From a virus: a stretch of 64,000 bases of DNA. Below, piece by piece: positions 24,178 through 33,700 of this stretch. Under the pieces are notes generated by a model, which made no database searches, was not told the origin of the DNA, and saw only the letters and a list, made by a program, of their open reading frames with translations. Made by a program: the position numbers and the translations under genes. Position 1 is the stretch's first letter. Every line of letters starts with the position of its first letter. The stretch covers positions 62,001 to 126,000 of the IMG/VR virus record IMGVR_UViG_3300042359_000646. The stretch is one strand, 5' to 3'.

Positions 24178-25575
24178 TTAGAAAAATTTCTTCAACTGAG
24201 GAAATTCTAAATTGAGCCAATTCCAAAAGCCAACATCGTCCCAGCTATAAACTCTCTTGGGTAGTGGTTGGGACATTAAGTTGAAGGCACTTGCACCACT
24301 TTCAAGGTATATTCCGTTGCACAACCCTAAAATGCCTGAGCAAACTACGAACGGGTTGGTATTACTTGCTATTGTTGTCGTGTAACTTTGCACAATATTT
24401 ATATCTCCGCTATTCACTCTTAGTTTCAGTTGAGTAGCGGTTTTTTGTATCCAAATATGTTGCCACTGCCCCGTCACTGGACTCCAAGGCGTAGTTATGA
24501 CCACTGACCCATTTATCGAAACTTCGAGGCTGTTAGCTGCGTTTTTGACTAACTTGAATACACCATTTTTTTCTGTCAGCGTCGTCAGACGACCCGCGAC
24601 AGGACTCGTAAAATAAACAAAAGTATTTAGTGTGAACTCATTAGGAAAAACTACTCCTTCGTAAGAGATTGACGTACCCGCAGAAGCTATAAGGCACTCC
24701 GTACCAAATAATTTCTTTTCTGACTCATACTCAATTCCCGACATCGAAGCTATTTTTGAATTGCTGCTCTGGTCACTCAGCCGCCCATTAAAATCTAAGT
24801 GTAGGAGGCTCGAATTATTACTTGGGGATACATATGACATTAAATCTACTGCAACGTCTGGAATCCTCAAAACGAGACTATTAGAATAAACGATAGAATT
24901 TGGCTTTAGCGTCGTGGGAATCGAAATATCCGCCTCGAACCAAATGTTGTTACTTGCATCTGTAATTCTCGCAAGATTTATTGTGCTGTTGATAGTTGAG
25001 AGAGACTGCGTTTCGCCATACTCAAAAAATATCTCTCCAAGTACTCCAACTCCTTTTTCTGACCATTTGCTCGGTGTCAGTGCGATTGTGGTTTGTAAAG
25101 TGTTGCTGTTGTCGTAATACTTGGCGCTCAGTGCGCTGGGAAAAGTGTTTGTTCCTCTGAAAAGTAGATTGAGTATTGAATTGCTTAGCTTGGCTGTGCC
25201 GAAATCTAGTGTCAGCGTTACGCCTGTGCCAGAGTAGAGAATAAGTTCTGAGCCAGTTTCTATGGTGACATCAGAAAGTGCAGCATTAGCAACGATAATG
25301 CCGTCAGAGGTAGTAAGGCGGAGGAAAATGGGGTCTGCATAGTCGATTAGTCCCTCTCCGAAATTGATGTCAAGTTGATTTTGTACGGTGTTGCCTGTTA
25401 CGTCCCAATAGCTTGCGTCTAAATTGAGCGCTGAGATGCCGAATAGGGTGTTGGTGATATTCGCTCCGCTTGTATCATGCAGAGTGGCTAGAATCGGCAA
25501 AGAAGCTGCTGCGATGGTCTGCCGCTTAATTACTTTTTCTGTGATGTCAACGCAAGTGCTGAAGAGTGTAGTCAT
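24178..25575 (-). CDS. LamG-containing virion adhesin
   Basis: 465 aa. Residues ~1-240 are beta-rich (tail-protein Ig-like strands such as AALSDVTIETGSELILYSG). Residues ~255-440 are a ConA-like jelly roll (LLHLDFNGRLSDQSSN, then TLNTFVYFTSPVAGRLTTL and QWQHIWIQKTATQLKLRVN). The C-terminus (SWDDVGFWNWLNLEFPQL) resembles the Trp-rich end of the 35823 protein. Probably a receptor-binding component. Isolated minus-strand gene with plus-strand small genes on both sides. Confidence 0.65.
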   Translation of the reverse strand: MTTLFSTCVDITEKVIKRQTIAAASLPILATLHDTSGANITNTLFGISALNLDASYWDVTGNTVQNQLDINFGEGLIDYADPIFLRLTTSDGIIVANAALSDVTIETGSELILYSGTGVTLTLDFGTAKLSNSILNLLFRGTNTFPSALSAKYYDNSNTLQTTIALTPSKWSEKGVGVLGEIFFEYGETQSLSTINSTINLARITDASNNIWFEADISIPTTLKPNSIVYSNSLVLRIPDVAVDLMSYVSPSNNSSLLHLDFNGRLSDQSSNSKIASMSGIEYESEKKLFGTECLIASAGTSISYEGVVFPNEFTLNTFVYFTSPVAGRLTTLTEKNGVFKLVKNAANSLEVSINGSVVITTPWSPVTGQWQHIWIQKTATQLKLRVNSGDINIVQSYTTTIASNTNPFVVCSGILGLCNGIYLESGASAFNLMSQPLPKRVYSWDDVGFWNWLNLEFPQLKKFF

Positions 25576-25649
25576 TGTTATATCTTACCATCGGAATATT
25601 GTAATGCGGGTGAGGTTGTGGTAATTTAGCTTTACTTAAGGAGGTAAAA

Positions 25650-26021
25650 GTGAGAAAATTATTACGTAATTGGATTGAAGGTCTATACGAAGCTACCGAA
25701 TCTTGGGTAGAGCGAGAATCTCATTGCTTGACCTTAGAAGAACATAAAGAAGCATACCTATCCAATTTACCGAGTAGGATGGCAGAAAGATATGTAGCTA
25801 AAAACTACAATACTGTGCCTAGGCACGAAAAGTACTCTCTTCCAGAGTTTGATTGTACTAAATGGTATGTAGTTCAAAAATCTACTGGTATTGTGTGTGA
25901 GCGTGGGTACAATTCAATACATGAAGCCTTACGTTCGGTGTCTAGCTATCATGAGGAGTATTACTCTGAGTGGGTACGAGATAATTTACATAATATCGAT
26001 ATACCAAATCGAAGGTGGTAG
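25650..26021 (+). CDS. Hypothetical protein with YVV domain
   Basis: 123 aa from GTG 25650, with a consensus AAGGAGG upstream. N-terminal helices (KLLRNWIEGLYEATESWVER), then a C-terminal domain KWYVVQKSTGIVCERGYNS + IHEALRSVSSYHEEY. That domain recurs as the 35-aa product at 22206. No known family recognised. Confidence 0.55.
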   Translation: MRKLLRNWIEGLYEATESWVERESHCLTLEEHKEAYLSNLPSRMAERYVAKNYNTVPRHEKYSLPEFDCTKWYVVQKSTGIVCERGYNSIHEALRSVSSYHEEYYSEWVRDNLHNIDIPNRRW

Positions 26022-26023
26022 TA

Positions 26024-26051
26024 TCTCATGCGCCGATGGGCTGTGAAGAGG
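26024..26051 (+). repeat. Copy A of a ~28-bp dispersed repeat
   Basis: TCTCA, two variable bases, then CGCCGATGGG + CTGTGAAGAGG. Copy B is at 59876-59903 with one change in the 21-bp core. Both copies lie about 240-250 bp upstream of the paralogous two-gene cassettes. The region 26052-26240 between repeat and promoter holds several TTATAG/TTATAA units but no gene. Confidence 0.7.
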
Positions 26052-26243
26052 GGGGTCTTGAATGATGATGCTGATTAATCGTAATGTTTATATTTATAAT
26101 GTCTGGACGGTACAGTAAAGGTTTATAGACAGCTAAAATAATTTCTTCTAGACGTTTTTATGTGTACTTATAGCCTTAATCACTATAAAAGACCTTGTAA
26201 CTTATAAATTATATTTTTGTTTATAAGCTAAGTAAAAATAGTA

Positions 26244-26254
26244 TGCTATAGTGG
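26244..26254 (+). promoter_or_regulatory. TGCTATAGTGG promoter, copy A
   Basis: The 11-mer TGCTATAGTGG (extended -10 TGCTATAGT) is identical at 34188-34198. It is 34 bp before the ATG at 26288, has AAAAATAGTA just upstream, and lacks a consensus -35, so a phage-modified or activator-dependent promoter is possible. Confidence 0.5.
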
Positions 26255-26287
26255 TTATAACGTTGAAAATATGGTATAACATTATAA

Positions 26288-26986
26288 ATGAGTATAGAGC
26301 CGAAATTAGTGAGTAACTTACAAATAGAAGTACGAAGAACTCCTCCAGACTTCGAGACTACCAGACGAATTATTTCAGAGCTTACTGGTGTTGATGAAGA
26401 GCCTAGCCTTACCAAAGTAACTCAAGTAGTAGAGCTACTATCGCAAAGCTTCTTGTCCGAGGTAGCTAAACTGATAGCTGCTAACGAAAATACCAGAGAA
26501 GGGAAAACAATCAAACCGAACAAACTTGCTTTGCTTTTGCGCCAAAATACTTATCTACTAAACGATTTTGATGTTGTTGCAGATGAAGATGGCGAGAACC
26601 TAAAAATTCATTACAAAGGTAAGTCGGATACAGTAACAGTCTACAAAGCCTACGACTATTTACGTCTTGAGTTGGCTAGATTTGTGGGGTATAGAGAATT
26701 TGACAACAGAACTATCTCTAGAGCCATCATGCAAGCTAAGAACTACCTTGAGTACGACAAAGACTTCATTGACTGCAATATTGCTGATGCTCTTGTAGTT
26801 GAAAAAGCCTACGCTCTTTTTTACTCTAGAGGGAATAGAAAAAACATCACTATCCCTGAACTAAAAAGGACAATCGATTCTGTAGACCTTACTACAAAAG
26901 AGATTCAAGATATTCTTCTCAATGCTGGTTGGGAATATACAACATCAGGAACCTGCCCCACTAAATTTTTTAAACCAAAACACTAA
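26288..26986 (+). CDS. Cassette A protein 1, putative DNA-binding regulator
   Basis: 232 aa, no ribosome binding site, first gene of a two-gene cassette. It is paralogous to the 60151 protein: matching blocks include KLALLLRQNTYLLNDFD (KLARFFTTAPHLLVNFD in the other) and a C-terminal ~45-aa unit (ELKRTIDSVDLTTKEIQDIL, then FFKPKH). The terminal unit looks like a winged helix and is also fused to the GIY-YIG protein at 60845. Function is unknown; DNA binding is inferred from the terminal unit. Confidence 0.55.
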   Translation: MSIEPKLVSNLQIEVRRTPPDFETTRRIISELTGVDEEPSLTKVTQVVELLSQSFLSEVAKLIAANENTREGKTIKPNKLALLLRQNTYLLNDFDVVADEDGENLKIHYKGKSDTVTVYKAYDYLRLELARFVGYREFDNRTISRAIMQAKNYLEYDKDFIDCNIADALVVEKAYALFYSRGNRKNITIPELKRTIDSVDLTTKEIQDILLNAGWEYTTSGTCPTKFFKPKH

Positions 26987-26991
26987 AAAAC

Positions 26992-27531
26992 ATGGCACAA
27001 ACATTTATCTACGCTATCCATTGCCCCAATAAGAATGAAATCAAAATTGGTTATGCAACTAATCCGACTAGTAGACTTTCACAGCTTCAGGTTGGCACTA
27101 CAGATAGACTTGACCTCTTAATAACATTTGCAGGTGGTCTTGCAGAGGAAAAAGAGATACACAAGGCTCTTGCCAAACATAAAATCTCTGGTGAATGGTT
27201 CAAATACTCTCCAGAAGTTTTCTCTGTCTTGATTGATGCAATGGCGAACCAATTCCCTATTACTAGAACTACCGCCAATCCTAAAGTAGTAAGGCAACTT
27301 GAAAGGCGGCTGGCTCTAAGTTTAGAATATATTGATGAATTGCTTCAAGAACGTCTAGAGCGTCTTAACACGATTAAAGAAGTGCAAGAGCTTATGAAAG
27401 AATCTTTTTCAGATTGTAGGCATCTAGTTTCAGGTATGTTGAATGTTCCTGAAGTGTTTAGTGAATTAACTGATTCTGAATTTGTGGCAGTTTTGCAAAA
27501 ATATTCTGAATTAATCAACAGGGACAATTAA
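26992..27531 (+). CDS. Cassette A protein 2, GIY-YIG T5orf172/MUG113-type
   Basis: 179 aa. The GIY-YIG core is residues 1-85: TFIYAIHCPNKNEIKIGYAT (strand with Tyr, then KIG-Y in place of YIG), TSRLSQLQ with the conserved Arg, EEKEIHKAL with the catalytic Glu, and GEWFKY. This is the T5orf172 subclass, often found in phage regulators and endonucleases. The C-terminal half is helical and differs from that of its paralogue at 60845. It may cut or bind DNA for homing or exclusion of rivals; not proven. Confidence 0.7.
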   Translation: MAQTFIYAIHCPNKNEIKIGYATNPTSRLSQLQVGTTDRLDLLITFAGGLAEEKEIHKALAKHKISGEWFKYSPEVFSVLIDAMANQFPITRTTANPKVVRQLERRLALSLEYIDELLQERLERLNTIKEVQELMKESFSDCRHLVSGMLNVPEVFSELTDSEFVAVLQKYSELINRDN

Positions 27532-27533
27532 CC

Positions 27534-27860
27534 ATGAACAACAAAGTACTTACAAACTTCCGCGACCATCCCTCACTTCGCTACGACGACCCACAATCTC
27601 TCTTCAAAATCGACGACAAAGTATATCTCATCAGTGAAGGTGTTGTGCGCCAAATTATGCCTCGGCAAATGGTCAACACTAACATTGGGGAGCCTTATAA
27701 AGCGTTAACTAGGTTCTATTTTGTATTTGCAGATGACAGTCAAAAAACTTACATGGAATCGATTGATTTTGCCCCAAAACACGAAGAATCTCTAAGGCAA
27801 TTGCTTGAAGAACCTCAAACCTTAATGGAGTCATTGGACAAAGTAGGATTACTATGCTAA
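27534..27860 (+). CDS. Hypothetical protein
   Basis: 108 aa starting 2 nt after the GIY-YIG gene. Strand-rich centre (KIDDKVYLISEGVVRQIMP, then LTRFYFVFADDSQKTYM) and a helical end. No family recognised. Overlaps the next start by 7 bp. Confidence 0.55.
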   Translation: MNNKVLTNFRDHPSLRYDDPQSLFKIDDKVYLISEGVVRQIMPRQMVNTNIGEPYKALTRFYFVFADDSQKTYMESIDFAPKHEESLRQLLEEPQTLMESLDKVGLLC

Positions 27861-28288
27861 CTACAATCCCACATACAACCACAGACTACACTTATTTTGA
27901 TGCTGGAGGTGTTACTTTTGCTGTTCCTTATGAATCTACTACTTACGAGACTTACGTGGTCGGAGGAGTCTGTGATGGTGAACGTGTAGGTCAATGCAGA
28001 GAACATCTTCTACGCAATAAGAGAAGCGAACTCCTAGAATCTACAAGTACAGAACAGTCTTGTGTGATGCAAGGTTTTGTCTGGAATAAGATTGACAAGT
28101 TTCCTCAGATACCTTCGTCAGGGAAGCCCCACTGCGAACTCATTTACGAACAAAGTTGCACATTAAAATATGAAGGGGATGAGCCTGTATCTGCGAACTG
28201 TTTCTGGGATAAGCAAAACCTCACAAAATTAGGTAGATATTTGCAAATTAAGCAAATACTTGAAAAAGCAAGGAATAAACGAGCATGA
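27854..28288 (+). CDS. Hypothetical Cys-containing protein
   Basis: 144 aa. YTYFDAGGVTFAVPYESTTY then several scattered cysteines (GGVCDGERVGQC, SCVMQGF, GKPHCEL, SCTLKYE, NCFWD), too irregular for a standard zinc finger but compatible with metal binding. Basic helical end. Unknown family. Confidence 0.5.
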   Translation: MLTTIPHTTTDYTYFDAGGVTFAVPYESTTYETYVVGGVCDGERVGQCREHLLRNKRSELLESTSTEQSCVMQGFVWNKIDKFPQIPSSGKPHCELIYEQSCTLKYEGDEPVSANCFWDKQNLTKLGRYLQIKQILEKARNKRA

Positions 28289-28512
28289 CCTACACAATTC
28301 GCATCACAAGCATCTCTAGACAACCCCAGACAGCACTAAGTCATTTAACCTTCGATAAGTCTTTACGTGGCTATATTGACCACACTGAAGACCCTATTCA
28401 ATATATGGCAAATTTACTTAAAGATACTAATAATTCTCTGATTGTTGATTATATATCTACATTCCCTACAGCAGAAATTGGGGTAACTATTTACGATACT
28501 CATCCATCTTAA
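28285..28512 (+). CDS. Small hypothetical protein
   Basis: 75 aa coupled by a 4-bp overlap (ATGA). Strands TYTIRITSI and AEIGVTIYD enclose a helix (PIQYMANLLKDTNNSLI), a small alpha/beta unit. Unknown. Confidence 0.5.
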   Translation: MTYTIRITSISRQPQTALSHLTFDKSLRGYIDHTEDPIQYMANLLKDTNNSLIVDYISTFPTAEIGVTIYDTHPS

Positions 28513-28571
28513 GATAGATGCAGAAAAGAGGATTGGCGCTTAGTATTAGTTTGTTGTGATTCGAGGTACTG

Positions 28572-28688
28572 ATGGTCGATTTAGTCACTTTTCTTTTACT
28601 ATCTCTTATTGCAGTTATTGCAATTTGTCTTATTTTGTTTTTTCTGTCTTTAATTGTCGATGGTTTAGTAGAGAGGTTTATACGTTAA
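28572..28688 (+). CDS. Mini membrane protein 1 of an overlapping trio
   Basis: 38 aa: VTFLLLSLIAVIAICLILFF is one long hydrophobic helix, with a charged end (VERFIR). TAA shares its last base with the next ATG (TAATG). First of three tandem tiny membrane genes. Confidence 0.45.
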   Translation: MVDLVTFLLLSLIAVIAICLILFFLSLIVDGLVERFIR

Positions 28689-28747
28689 TGACTTATTTCA
28701 TTATTGGATTTATTATTGGCGCTCTTGTTGCCAAGCTTTATAACTAA
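28688..28747 (+). CDS. Mini membrane protein 2 of an overlapping trio
   Basis: 19 aa, MTYFIIGFIIGALVAKLYN: a single glycine-bearing hydrophobic helix. Start and stop each share one base with the neighbours, which is the main support for coding. Confidence 0.4.
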   Translation: MTYFIIGFIIGALVAKLYN

Positions 28748-28839
28748 TGTTCCTACATCTAATTCTGCCATTAACATTGGCACTCAGTATTCCTACACTT
28801 TTTGCATACATTGCACTTAGATTATATTTTGGAGATTAA
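28747..28839 (+). CDS. Mini membrane protein 3 of an overlapping trio
   Basis: 30 aa: LHLILPLTLALSIPTLFAYI then ALRLYFGD. One hydrophobic helix with a basic/acidic tail. Its last codons contain the TTGGAG ribosome binding site of the next gene. Confidence 0.45.
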   Translation: MFLHLILPLTLALSIPTLFAYIALRLYFGD

Positions 28840-28840
28840 C

Positions 28841-29320
28841 ATGACCACACAACCACTTCTCGCCGTATCTAACGCCACTACCGAACTCTCGCCCGAAGAG
28901 AACGAGTTACTCCTTTCTGCAATCAACTTGAGCAGTCAAGAAAAGAGCGTCCAAGCCGAGTTGAAGGACGTGAAGATAAAAGTGACCGAACTGTTCACAA
29001 AACGCTTTGATACCGCAAAAACTGGCACAATCGCGAAGCTTGGTAAATCAAGCATTCAAGTCAAGCGCAAAGCTGGCAAAGTCGTGTTGACCGATGAGCT
29101 AATTCAACTGAGAGAAACTATCGATGATGCAATCACAGACCACATTGCATCCAACGAAGGTGAAATTCTAAAGCTGAAAGAGCAAATCGAAGCTTTGCAA
29201 CAACAGATTCTAGCACTGAAAATCAGTGATGAAATCTTGATGATGGAGTTTGACTTCAAACAACGTGTTGCTGCATTGCCTGAACCCGAAGCTGTATACG
29301 AAGTTGCGATTAAGGTGTAG
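28841..29320 (+). CDS. Hypothetical coiled-coil protein
   Basis: 159 aa from ATG 28841. Helical throughout, with coiled-coil segments (SQEKSVQAELKDVKIKVTEL and LKEQIEALQQQILALK) around a basic strand section (GKSSIQVKRKAGKVVLTD). Could be a nucleic-acid-associated or structural accessory; no family recognised. Confidence 0.6.
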   Translation: MTTQPLLAVSNATTELSPEENELLLSAINLSSQEKSVQAELKDVKIKVTELFTKRFDTAKTGTIAKLGKSSIQVKRKAGKVVLTDELIQLRETIDDAITDHIASNEGEILKLKEQIEALQQQILALKISDEILMMEFDFKQRVAALPEPEAVYEVAIKV

Positions 29321-29322
29321 CT

Positions 29323-29544
29323 ATGAAAGCCTATTGTTACGGCTCAGCTTTTAAGAAGGAGCGTGTAGCTACTACAGAGTGGTTTTTCGGGGTAATTGTT
29401 TCTAAAGACCCCTCATCTGCAAGAGTAGACGTTATTGCAACCGAACAATCCCAAATAATGCTTCGTTTGGGTTACTACCTAGCTAAGTTTGACTGTTTCG
29501 AGATTGACCCCGAAATTGCACCAATGAACCGTGAGGACGCATGA
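29323..29544 (+). CDS. Small hypothetical protein
   Basis: 73 aa: strand-rich (CYGSAFKKERVATTEWFFGV, then PSSARVDVIATEQSQIML). Overlaps the next start by four bases. Unknown. Confidence 0.5.
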   Translation: MKAYCYGSAFKKERVATTEWFFGVIVSKDPSSARVDVIATEQSQIMLRLGYYLAKFDCFEIDPEIAPMNREDA

Positions 29545-29681
29545 TTTCATATAAAATTGATTGGGTAGTTCTGAATAAGGTAGCTGTAAAACTAGAGGAT
29601 AATGAGGACGGTAGTGGAACTATTATTTTTGATGATGGTAGTTCCGCAGCAATATCTGAGTTGGAAAAATGTTATGAATAA
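29541..29681 (+). CDS. Small beta-rich protein
   Basis: 46 aa: MISYKIDWVVLNKVAVKLED then GSGTIIFDDGSSAAISELE. Two or three beta strands and a short helix. Overlaps neighbours on both sides, which supports translation. Confidence 0.45.
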   Translation: MISYKIDWVVLNKVAVKLEDNEDGSGTIIFDDGSSAAISELEKCYE

Positions 29682-29955
29682 ACGTGACCCCCGCATTAAG
29701 CATCGATTAGTTACAGTATTCCCAGTAAACTTTATTCGCGGAAAACATAAATTCCGTGATGGAGTTGAGCGTAGCGTAGTCTGGGAAAAACCTTGGAAGC
29801 TAGGAGGAGTAATTTTTATTCCTTTATTTCAGTTCAAAGTTCAGCCTCGATTCACTATCAACGGTAAGAAGTTAAGTAATAACGAGAGTTTTTGTTATTT
29901 CACTGCCAGATTTATTTGGTGGCAAATTAATGCAACGTTTTGGTACAGTAAATGA
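29674..29955 (+). CDS. Small basic hypothetical protein
   Basis: 93 aa from ATG 29674. Basic and aromatic (MNKRDPRIKHRLVTVFPVNF, then ERSVVWEKPWKLGGVIFIPL). Unknown family. Overlaps both neighbours by 4-8 bp. Confidence 0.5.
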   Translation: MNKRDPRIKHRLVTVFPVNFIRGKHKFRDGVERSVVWEKPWKLGGVIFIPLFQFKVQPRFTINGKKLSNNESFCYFTARFIWWQINATFWYSK

Positions 29956-30239
29956 CTATGGAACCTAAAAACAGAATTTACGTTGTTGCAGTCTACGCTG
30001 AAATTAGAAATAGCGAGGACACGTACAACAATATCTACACAGTTCTGCTCGATGAACCAGATGAAACCGAGCAAGATGCAATCAACATGGGTAGAATACT
30101 TTTCGTCGCTGATGTACTGAGAGACTCAAAACTTGATGTCATGGGTGAGACTGTGATAAGTAAAGATGACATTCGCATCTGCTACATCGGATGCAGAGAA
30201 ATTACTGCTGAAGACCTTGACCCTAATAGTTACGGATAA
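29952..30239 (+). CDS. Small acidic hypothetical protein
   Basis: 95 aa. Alpha/beta pattern: RIYVVAVYAEI, YTVLLDEPDETEQDAI, then a helix and ICYIGCREITAEDL. Unknown family. Confidence 0.5.
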   Translation: MTMEPKNRIYVVAVYAEIRNSEDTYNNIYTVLLDEPDETEQDAINMGRILFVADVLRDSKLDVMGETVISKDDIRICYIGCREITAEDLDPNSYG

Positions 30240-30243
30240 AAAC

Positions 30244-30702
30244 ATGACAATTACAACACAATCTGAAATCGAAGCAATCATCTCACAACAAGACTTTCCA
30301 ATCCGCCTTAAAGTCAGTGAATACGACTACATCGAGCTTCGTGCCAATGACCGAATCGGATTTATCTATCTACCTAACGAGGAAGATTATGTTAGAAAAG
30401 TTTGCAACTACTTGAAGACAGGTGAAAACCCTAACCCATACAAGCAACTTTATTTAGTATCATTCCCAACCACAAAAGATGGACTTCACGACTTGCACTT
30501 CGAGAAAGCTTTCGGTAAGGGCGTACAGGTCAAGAGAATTTCTTTTTCTGTTGATGCTGACACCAGACTGAGTGACAAGTGGCATCCCTCTTTTATCGAA
30601 GAAGTTAACCGCACCTTAGAGACTTATTTTGAAAGTAAGCAAGATTTCGACGAAGCTAAGTTTGAAGAGCTTGTAGAAGGTATTTTCAAGGATTACGAGT
30701 AA
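30244..30702 (+). CDS. Hypothetical protein
   Basis: 152 aa from ATG 30244. Begins with strands (IRLKVSEYDYIELRANDRIG) and ends with acidic helices (FDEAKFEELVEGIFKDYE). Has a TCTTTTTCTG motif at 30541-30550. The end overlaps the convergent LamG/propeller gene. Unknown family. Confidence 0.5.
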   Translation: MTITTQSEIEAIISQQDFPIRLKVSEYDYIELRANDRIGFIYLPNEEDYVRKVCNYLKTGENPNPYKQLYLVSFPTTKDGLHDLHFEKAFGKGVQVKRISFSVDADTRLSDKWHPSFIEEVNRTLETYFESKQDFDEAKFEELVEGIFKDYE

Positions 30703-33700
30703 AGCGACCTCTCAGCCAGTCCAAGATACTCGTAGATGTTTGTCTCAATTGACTGAATCTCAGCCGTAGTAAGCTGTCTGTTGTAAAGTAGACAGCCCAA
30801 GAAAAGTCCATTCACGTCACTTGCAATCGAATCGACTGTCAACGCGCTACTTGAACTAAATACCAATACCTGAGCGTCAGTGCTGTCTAGATTAGAGTCT
30901 AGCGGTGTTGACGCTTTTTTTTGCCGTACATCTGTAATTATCTGGGAAATGCTGGCTCCATCACTACTATAAAATTCTAACTGGTCTGTGTAGTTGCTTA
31001 TCAGGACACTATAAGCCGCTAGAGCGTTAGCGTACCCATATAGTCCAGTGCTTATGAAGCTTTTCGGTGTAGTCCAGTTATCAGAAAAAAAGTACAGAAA
31101 AGAAGTTGATTCGTTCGGGCTTCCCACTAGCAAGTCATAGTTGGCATTAAATGACAACGAGTATCCGAAATTAGTGGTCGCGCTTGTGATGGTTTTGATG
31201 ACTGTCCAAGCGCCAGTTTCGTATTTCCAAATTTTTACCTCGTTAGCAAAGTTAGCGGTCGCCAAGTAATCGCCCTTTAGCGCAAAATCAAGCGTAGCGC
31301 CTGTAATTGTTTGCGTGAGCGTGTCTGAGTCGAAAACCCGAACATTTCCTGAGTTGTCTTGCGCCGCCCATCGCGACAAAGAAGAATTGCCCAGAATTTT
31401 TTTCCCGAAAAAGTTGAAGACGTTACTAGGGGTCGTATTGTAGATTCCAGCAGTAGAAGTGAACTTGTAAATGTTATTACTGCCTTGAACTGAAGCCAAA
31501 AGTGCCGTATTGTCATCCTTTACAAGTGCCGCCAGACCGAAGCCATCTATATAAGGTACAGGACTAGTTTGACCTAAGTTGAGTGTAGATGTCCAAGTAG
31601 CTACGCCAGTCCGAGTGAAATGAAGTACGCGCCCTTCTCCTAAGTTGCTATTTTTAACACCAATACAAATCAAGTCGCCAGTGCTATTTATTTGAAGCGA
31701 GGCGTTAGCTAAAGCAGCAGCGTCACCTGAAGTCAGTGGCAAAGTTACCGCAGACCCGAACGCCCAAATACCAGAAATTCGTCGCACTACTTTGACTGTG
31801 TTCGCCAAATCGTCAATGTAAACAAGATTACTTTCATCCTCAGAAATTGCCACTTTACTAAAGCGACCCGACTGCGTGGATACTTTTACAAAATCACCTT
31901 CATTAAACTGAAGTGCGCCTACCAACTGAGTGCCTGAGCCGCCATTGAAGGTGTAGCCTGAACTTGAGCCAACATATTTGCGATATGATTTAGCCGCCAA
32001 CTCTCGATACACAAAAAACAAGGTACGAACACCGACCACCTGCGAAGCAAGATTTATTTTCTGCCCTGAGCTTGCGATGTTGTATGTCTTGCCATATAAA
32101 AGCGAAGTTTCCAGTGTCGAACTAGTTGTTGCATTAGCTGTTGATGTGAGATTAGGTATTGTGCCGCTAGTTACGCTTGATTTAGCAAAGTAGCCGTCAA
32201 GATATCCAGATATGTTTGTGATGCCGAAAGTACGTGACTCATTAAGACTCACTTCATAATCTTGATAGTAAGTGCTGTTTGAAATTCTTATGGTAATTGG
32301 TGTTCGGGCTGGTCGTACTGCAAAATTACTTAAAACTAACTGGAAAGTTGCTGTCAGTGAATTGGGCGCTACAGATACAGTACTAACATTTAGAGTCGCT
32401 TCATTTGTTTGCCAGTCAGAATTATTGGGGATTAGTAAGCTTACGAAGTAGGTTGTGGAATCTGAGTACGAGCCAGTTTGGGTAATTGTGTATGTGGTGG
32501 TTGAATTAGGAGCGACAGAAGTTGCGCCAGCAACGGAAAAAATTCGCCTAGAAAAAATCCCCTGAAAATTTGAAGACGTTTTGTTCCTGAACTTAATTGG
32601 GTAAAATTGCTCGACCTTGGCTTGAGGCAGGAGCGTAGCGACTTGAGGAAAATATTGGTCGAGGTTGGTCACGCTCTCCCAGACAGAAAAAGAAATTAGG
32701 CTGAAGTTTCCTGTAGGTGCTTGATATTTGCTTGAATTGAACCAGAACTTGTAGCTCGGTAGTTTGATTTGTAACGTTGTAGTAAGCTTTAGTACGCCGT
32801 TGAGCCACACTTTAACTGCATACTGGCTAAACTCTAGCCGAAGCACTTGAACAGGCTCTGAGGGGTCAAAAGTGCCAATGTCTTGTAGATTGATGGTATT
32901 TGAGTTGAGTCTTCCAAATTTGAATAGGTTGTCCAGTTTCCTTACAAAAAAACTAAGGTTGGGCGAGTCCCAGTAGCTTAGTAGCTCTACATTTGCACCG
33001 ATGTTGGCAGAAAGAAATCGTAGCTCGACTGTAAAACTTGATGTGAGAAGTCGGGCGCTTTGTATGATAAGGGAATTGGGCGTTATTAGCTTCGTTTGTG
33101 TTTTATAGTCATTTGTGGTCGTGTCAGTCAATTTTGTAAAGTTGCCAATTTCGTCAGCATATTTTAGATAGCAGATTTGATTGTCGCTCGGCTCATAGTC
33201 AACCAAGGCGCTATCGAAAACCTCTGCACTTATTGATAAAAGCCAAGGAATTGCCACATTCTTGTAGCCAATATTTTTAACATCACCAGTGAAGTTGCCT
33301 ATTTTAAAAGTGCCAGACTGAATCTTGTAGTTGAAGACGAGAGTAGCCGCCAACTCATTTATCTTGATACTCAGCACATTTCCTTTTCTGACAACGCGCA
33401 GCAGTGACCATGTAAGCGTAGTAAAGGTTAGCCCAGTACTTATAGTCTCAAACACTGCCGAAGCTATCTGACGCTTAATTACTAGCACATCAGAGATGAT
33501 TGTAAAAGTAAATTCATCCGCTACAGTGAATAAAGTTTGATTTATAACTCCAGAGGGATAAAATTGCCCAAAAAAGGAAAAATCGTATTTGTTTGTAACG
33601 GATGAATAGCTTGTTGACGAAGTGGTATACGAAATCGTGCTGCTATCGTATACGTCCAGAGGAGTAGGTAGATAGTTCTGCTCTGTTTCGGTAAGTTGAA

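Noticed and set aside
28556-28747. One 63-aa protein instead of two mini membrane genes
   Set aside because: That frame starts with a GTG without a ribosome binding site and has poor composition. The overlapping 38- and 19-aa frames show hydrophobic helices and TAATG junctions.
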